From NCBI GenBank assembly GCA_030600405.1, contig JAUVMD010000058.1:1-7233 (forward strand): a DNA stretch of 7,233 nucleotides, given 5' to 3'. A model generated the notes under the pieces. The model was not told where the DNA came from. It was given only the letters and a program-made list of their open reading frames with translations, and did not search any database. Shown piece by piece: positions 6,015 through 7,233 of this stretch (its first letter is position 1; each line of letters begins with the position of its first letter). The position numbers and the translations under genes are program-made. The DNA is from Nitrospirota bacterium. GTDB taxonomy: Bacteria > Nitrospinota > Nitrospinia > Nitrospinales > Nitrospinaceae.

Positions 6015-6488
6015 TCAACCGTTCTCATGGTGAATGGTTTTCAGTTGGATGACTTCAAAACTTTGCCGTTCGCCTTCCACCGGCACTTCAACCTCATCCC
6101 CTTCCATTTTGCCGGCCAGCATTTTTCCGACCGGTGAAGCCATGGAGACTTTTCCAATATCGGGATCAACTTCCTCGGGGAACACCAGGAAAAACTTTCT
6201 TTCTTCTCCCGAGTCGACATGTTTTAAAAGCAAAGTGCTGCCCAGTCCGGAGCGGTCTTTTGGAATGCGGTTGATATCGATGGAAGTGATATCTCCAATT
6301 CGTTTTTGAAGCTGTGATATCCGGCTTTCCAGAAACATCTGCCGTTCTTTCGCCGCCTTGTATTCGGCGTTTTCGCTGAGGTCGCCCATATCCGTTGCGA
6401 TTTTCAAGGCCTTGGGAATATCGACCTCCAGCTCTTTCTTGGAGTCCATTAAAGTTTTTTCAAGCTTATCCAGTATCGGCAGTCTCAT
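6015..6488 (-). CDS. greA: Transcription elongation factor GreA
   Basis: This 157-residue factor rescues backtracked RNA polymerase by stimulating cleavage of the nascent transcript through the secondary channel. The N-terminal coiled coil (about 1-75) contains the tip sequence G-D-L-S-E-N-A-E-Y-K-A-A-K-E-R-Q (35-50). D36 and E39 correspond to the acidic tip residues that coordinate Mg2+ in the polymerase active site. The C-terminal FKBP-like part carries S-x-A-S-P-V-G-K-M-L-A-G-K-x-x-G-D-E-V-E-V at about 115-135, the usual GreA/GreB signature. The A-L-x-G position reads M-L-A-G, a mild variation. Length matches GreA (about 158). I favour GreA over GreB on the N-terminal D-I-P..D-M-G-D-L-S-E-N-A-E-Y pattern. 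The ATG at 6488-6486 lies 42 bases after rlpA with only a weak ribosome binding site. Confidence 0.93.
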   Translation of the reverse strand: MRLPILDKLEKTLMDSKKELEVDIPKALKIATDMGDLSENAEYKAAKERQMFLESRISQLQKRIGDITSIDINRIPKDRSGLGSTLLLKHVDSGEERKFFLVFPEEVDPDIGKVSMASPVGKMLAGKMEGDEVEVPVEGERQSFEVIQLKTIHHENG

Positions 6489-6530
6489 GGCTCGCTAATA
6501 TTTTGTCAGTTGTTGTTTCCGTAAACCAAG

Positions 6531-7233
6531 TTACGGACTTAATACGATAAATGCTTCTTTAAACCCCTGGAGTCGCATCTGATCCATAGGCTCCAGGGCC
6601 TTTTGGTAGTTGGAATATTTCCCGATAAGAACTTTGTACAATTTTCGGTTGTTTTGTTTGACCGCAAAGACTCGGCTGTTATTAAATTGGTGTGAAATTT
6701 TCCGGGCATTGTCAAGGTCTTCAAAGACGCCCACTTGCACCGAATAGATTTCCTTTTTAGCGGAAGCCCCGGCCGCATTCCGTGGCGGAGATGATTTGGC
6801 TCCTTTGATAACCCGAAGGCTTACCGGGGCGGTTCCTATTTCGGCCATGCCCAGTTTATTTGCCGCGCCATAACTCAGATCAATAATCCGGTCGCTCACA
6901 AAGGGGCCGCGGTCATTGATGCGAACGATAACGCTTTTTCCACTTTCCCGGTGGGTGACCAAAACGACGGAATTAAACGGCAGGGTTTTGTGCGCCGCCG
7001 TCAGCGAATTCATATTATACTCCTCCCCGTTGGAAGTGAGCTTCCCATGGAAATCCCGGCCATACCACGACGCGATCCCTTTTTGAACAAACCCTGAGGA
7101 ACTGCTCAAAGGATAATAAACGCGACCGTCTACCCGATAGGGTAAAGTCTGGACGGAACCGGAATGGGTCTCGGGACCCGATTGGGGTTTTATGGGACGC
7201 GAGACGCAACCTGAGCCCACACTCATCAGTATC
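6531..7233 (-). CDS. rlpA: RlpA-like septal ring lytic transglycosylase with SPOR domain (5' end outside window)
   Basis: The frame is open to the window edge. A Met codon at 7226-7224 is only six residues before Cys7, too short for a signal peptide. The visible upstream codons (..I-L-M-S-V-G-S-G-C) look like the end of a lipoprotein signal peptide with an imperfect lipobox, so the true start is probably outside. Numbering from that Met, residues about 49-140 form the double-psi beta-barrel typical of RlpA. It shows G-I-A-S-W-Y-G, H-G-K-L-T-S-N-G-E68, L-T-A-A-H79-K-T-L-P-F and R-I-N-D105-R-G-P-F. E, H and D at these positions match the residues needed for lytic transglycosylase activity in Pseudomonas RlpA. 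Residues about 158-231 are a SPOR domain (Y-S-V-Q-V-G-V-F, Y-K-V-L-I-G-K-Y), which binds glycan strands lacking stem peptides at the division septum. Expected location is the outer membrane, periplasmic face. Confidence 0.93.
   Translation of the reverse strand, partial: ILMSVGSGCVSRPIKPQSGPETHSGSVQTLPYRVDGRVYYPLSSSSGFVQKGIASWYGRDFHGKLTSNGEEYNMNSLTAAHKTLPFNSVVLVTHRESGKSVIVRINDRGPFVSDRIIDLSYGAANKLGMAEIGTAPVSLRVIKGAKSSPPRNAAGASAKKEIYSVQVGVFEDLDNARKISHQFNNSRVFAVKQNNRKLYKVLIGKYSNYQKALEPMDQMRLQGFKEAFIVLSP

Noticed and set aside
6489..6530. Promoter in front of greA (TTTACG ... TATTAG)
   Set aside because: The spacing is 19 bases and both boxes are poor; cannot be distinguished from chance AT-rich sequence.
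7224..7226. ATG as the true start of rlpA
   Set aside because: It is six residues before the putative lipidated Cys, leaves no signal peptide, and the frame stays open upstream to the window edge.

Overview
The window carries nine protein-coding genes, all on the minus strand and tightly packed, so transcription runs from position 7233 towards 1. In that order they are: rlpA (5' end cut by the window edge), greA, trmB, a response regulator–LpxC fusion gene, purN, lolA, rseP, a 100-residue gene of unknown function, and the first 61 codons of a PEP mutase-like gene (cut by the other edge). Gaps are 42, 15, 45, 81, -4, 11, 28 and -4 bases. There is no gene-free stretch over 100 bases, and I see no RNA gene, mobile element, CRISPR array or sizeable repeat.

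The gene content indicates a Gram-negative, lipopolysaccharide-making bacterium. LpxC (lipid A), LolA (lipoprotein transport across the periplasm), RseP (intramembrane protease) and RlpA (outer-membrane lipoprotein acting on peptidoglycan) all require a two-membrane envelope. GC content looks close to 50%. The taxon cannot be fixed from sequence alone. A deep-branching group such as Nitrospinota or a deltaproteobacterial-type lineage is a guess only.

Layout: positions 7233-6531 hold RlpA (double-psi barrel plus SPOR domain). Positions 6488-5343 hold two housekeeping genes, GreA (transcript cleavage) and TrmB (tRNA m7G46 methyltransferase). Positions 5297-3261 hold the most unusual gene, a single 678-residue reading frame. 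It joins an intact NtrX-type receiver domain, a sigma-54-activator-type AAA+ domain whose working motifs are eroded, and a complete, catalytically intact LpxC. The DNA-binding domain expected at the end of an NtrX protein is absent; LpxC sits in its place. Positions 3179-512 hold purN, lolA and rseP, with purN and lolA overlapping by ATGA. After a small hairpin at 493-510 come the unknown gene and the PEP mutase-like gene, also overlapping by ATGA.

Taken together this looks like one envelope-maintenance operon interleaved with housekeeping genes. The likely novelty is a lipid A committed-step enzyme physically tied to a phosphorylation input module. A plausible but untested reading is that a histidine kinase signal controls the activity, stability or assembly of LpxC directly rather than through transcription.
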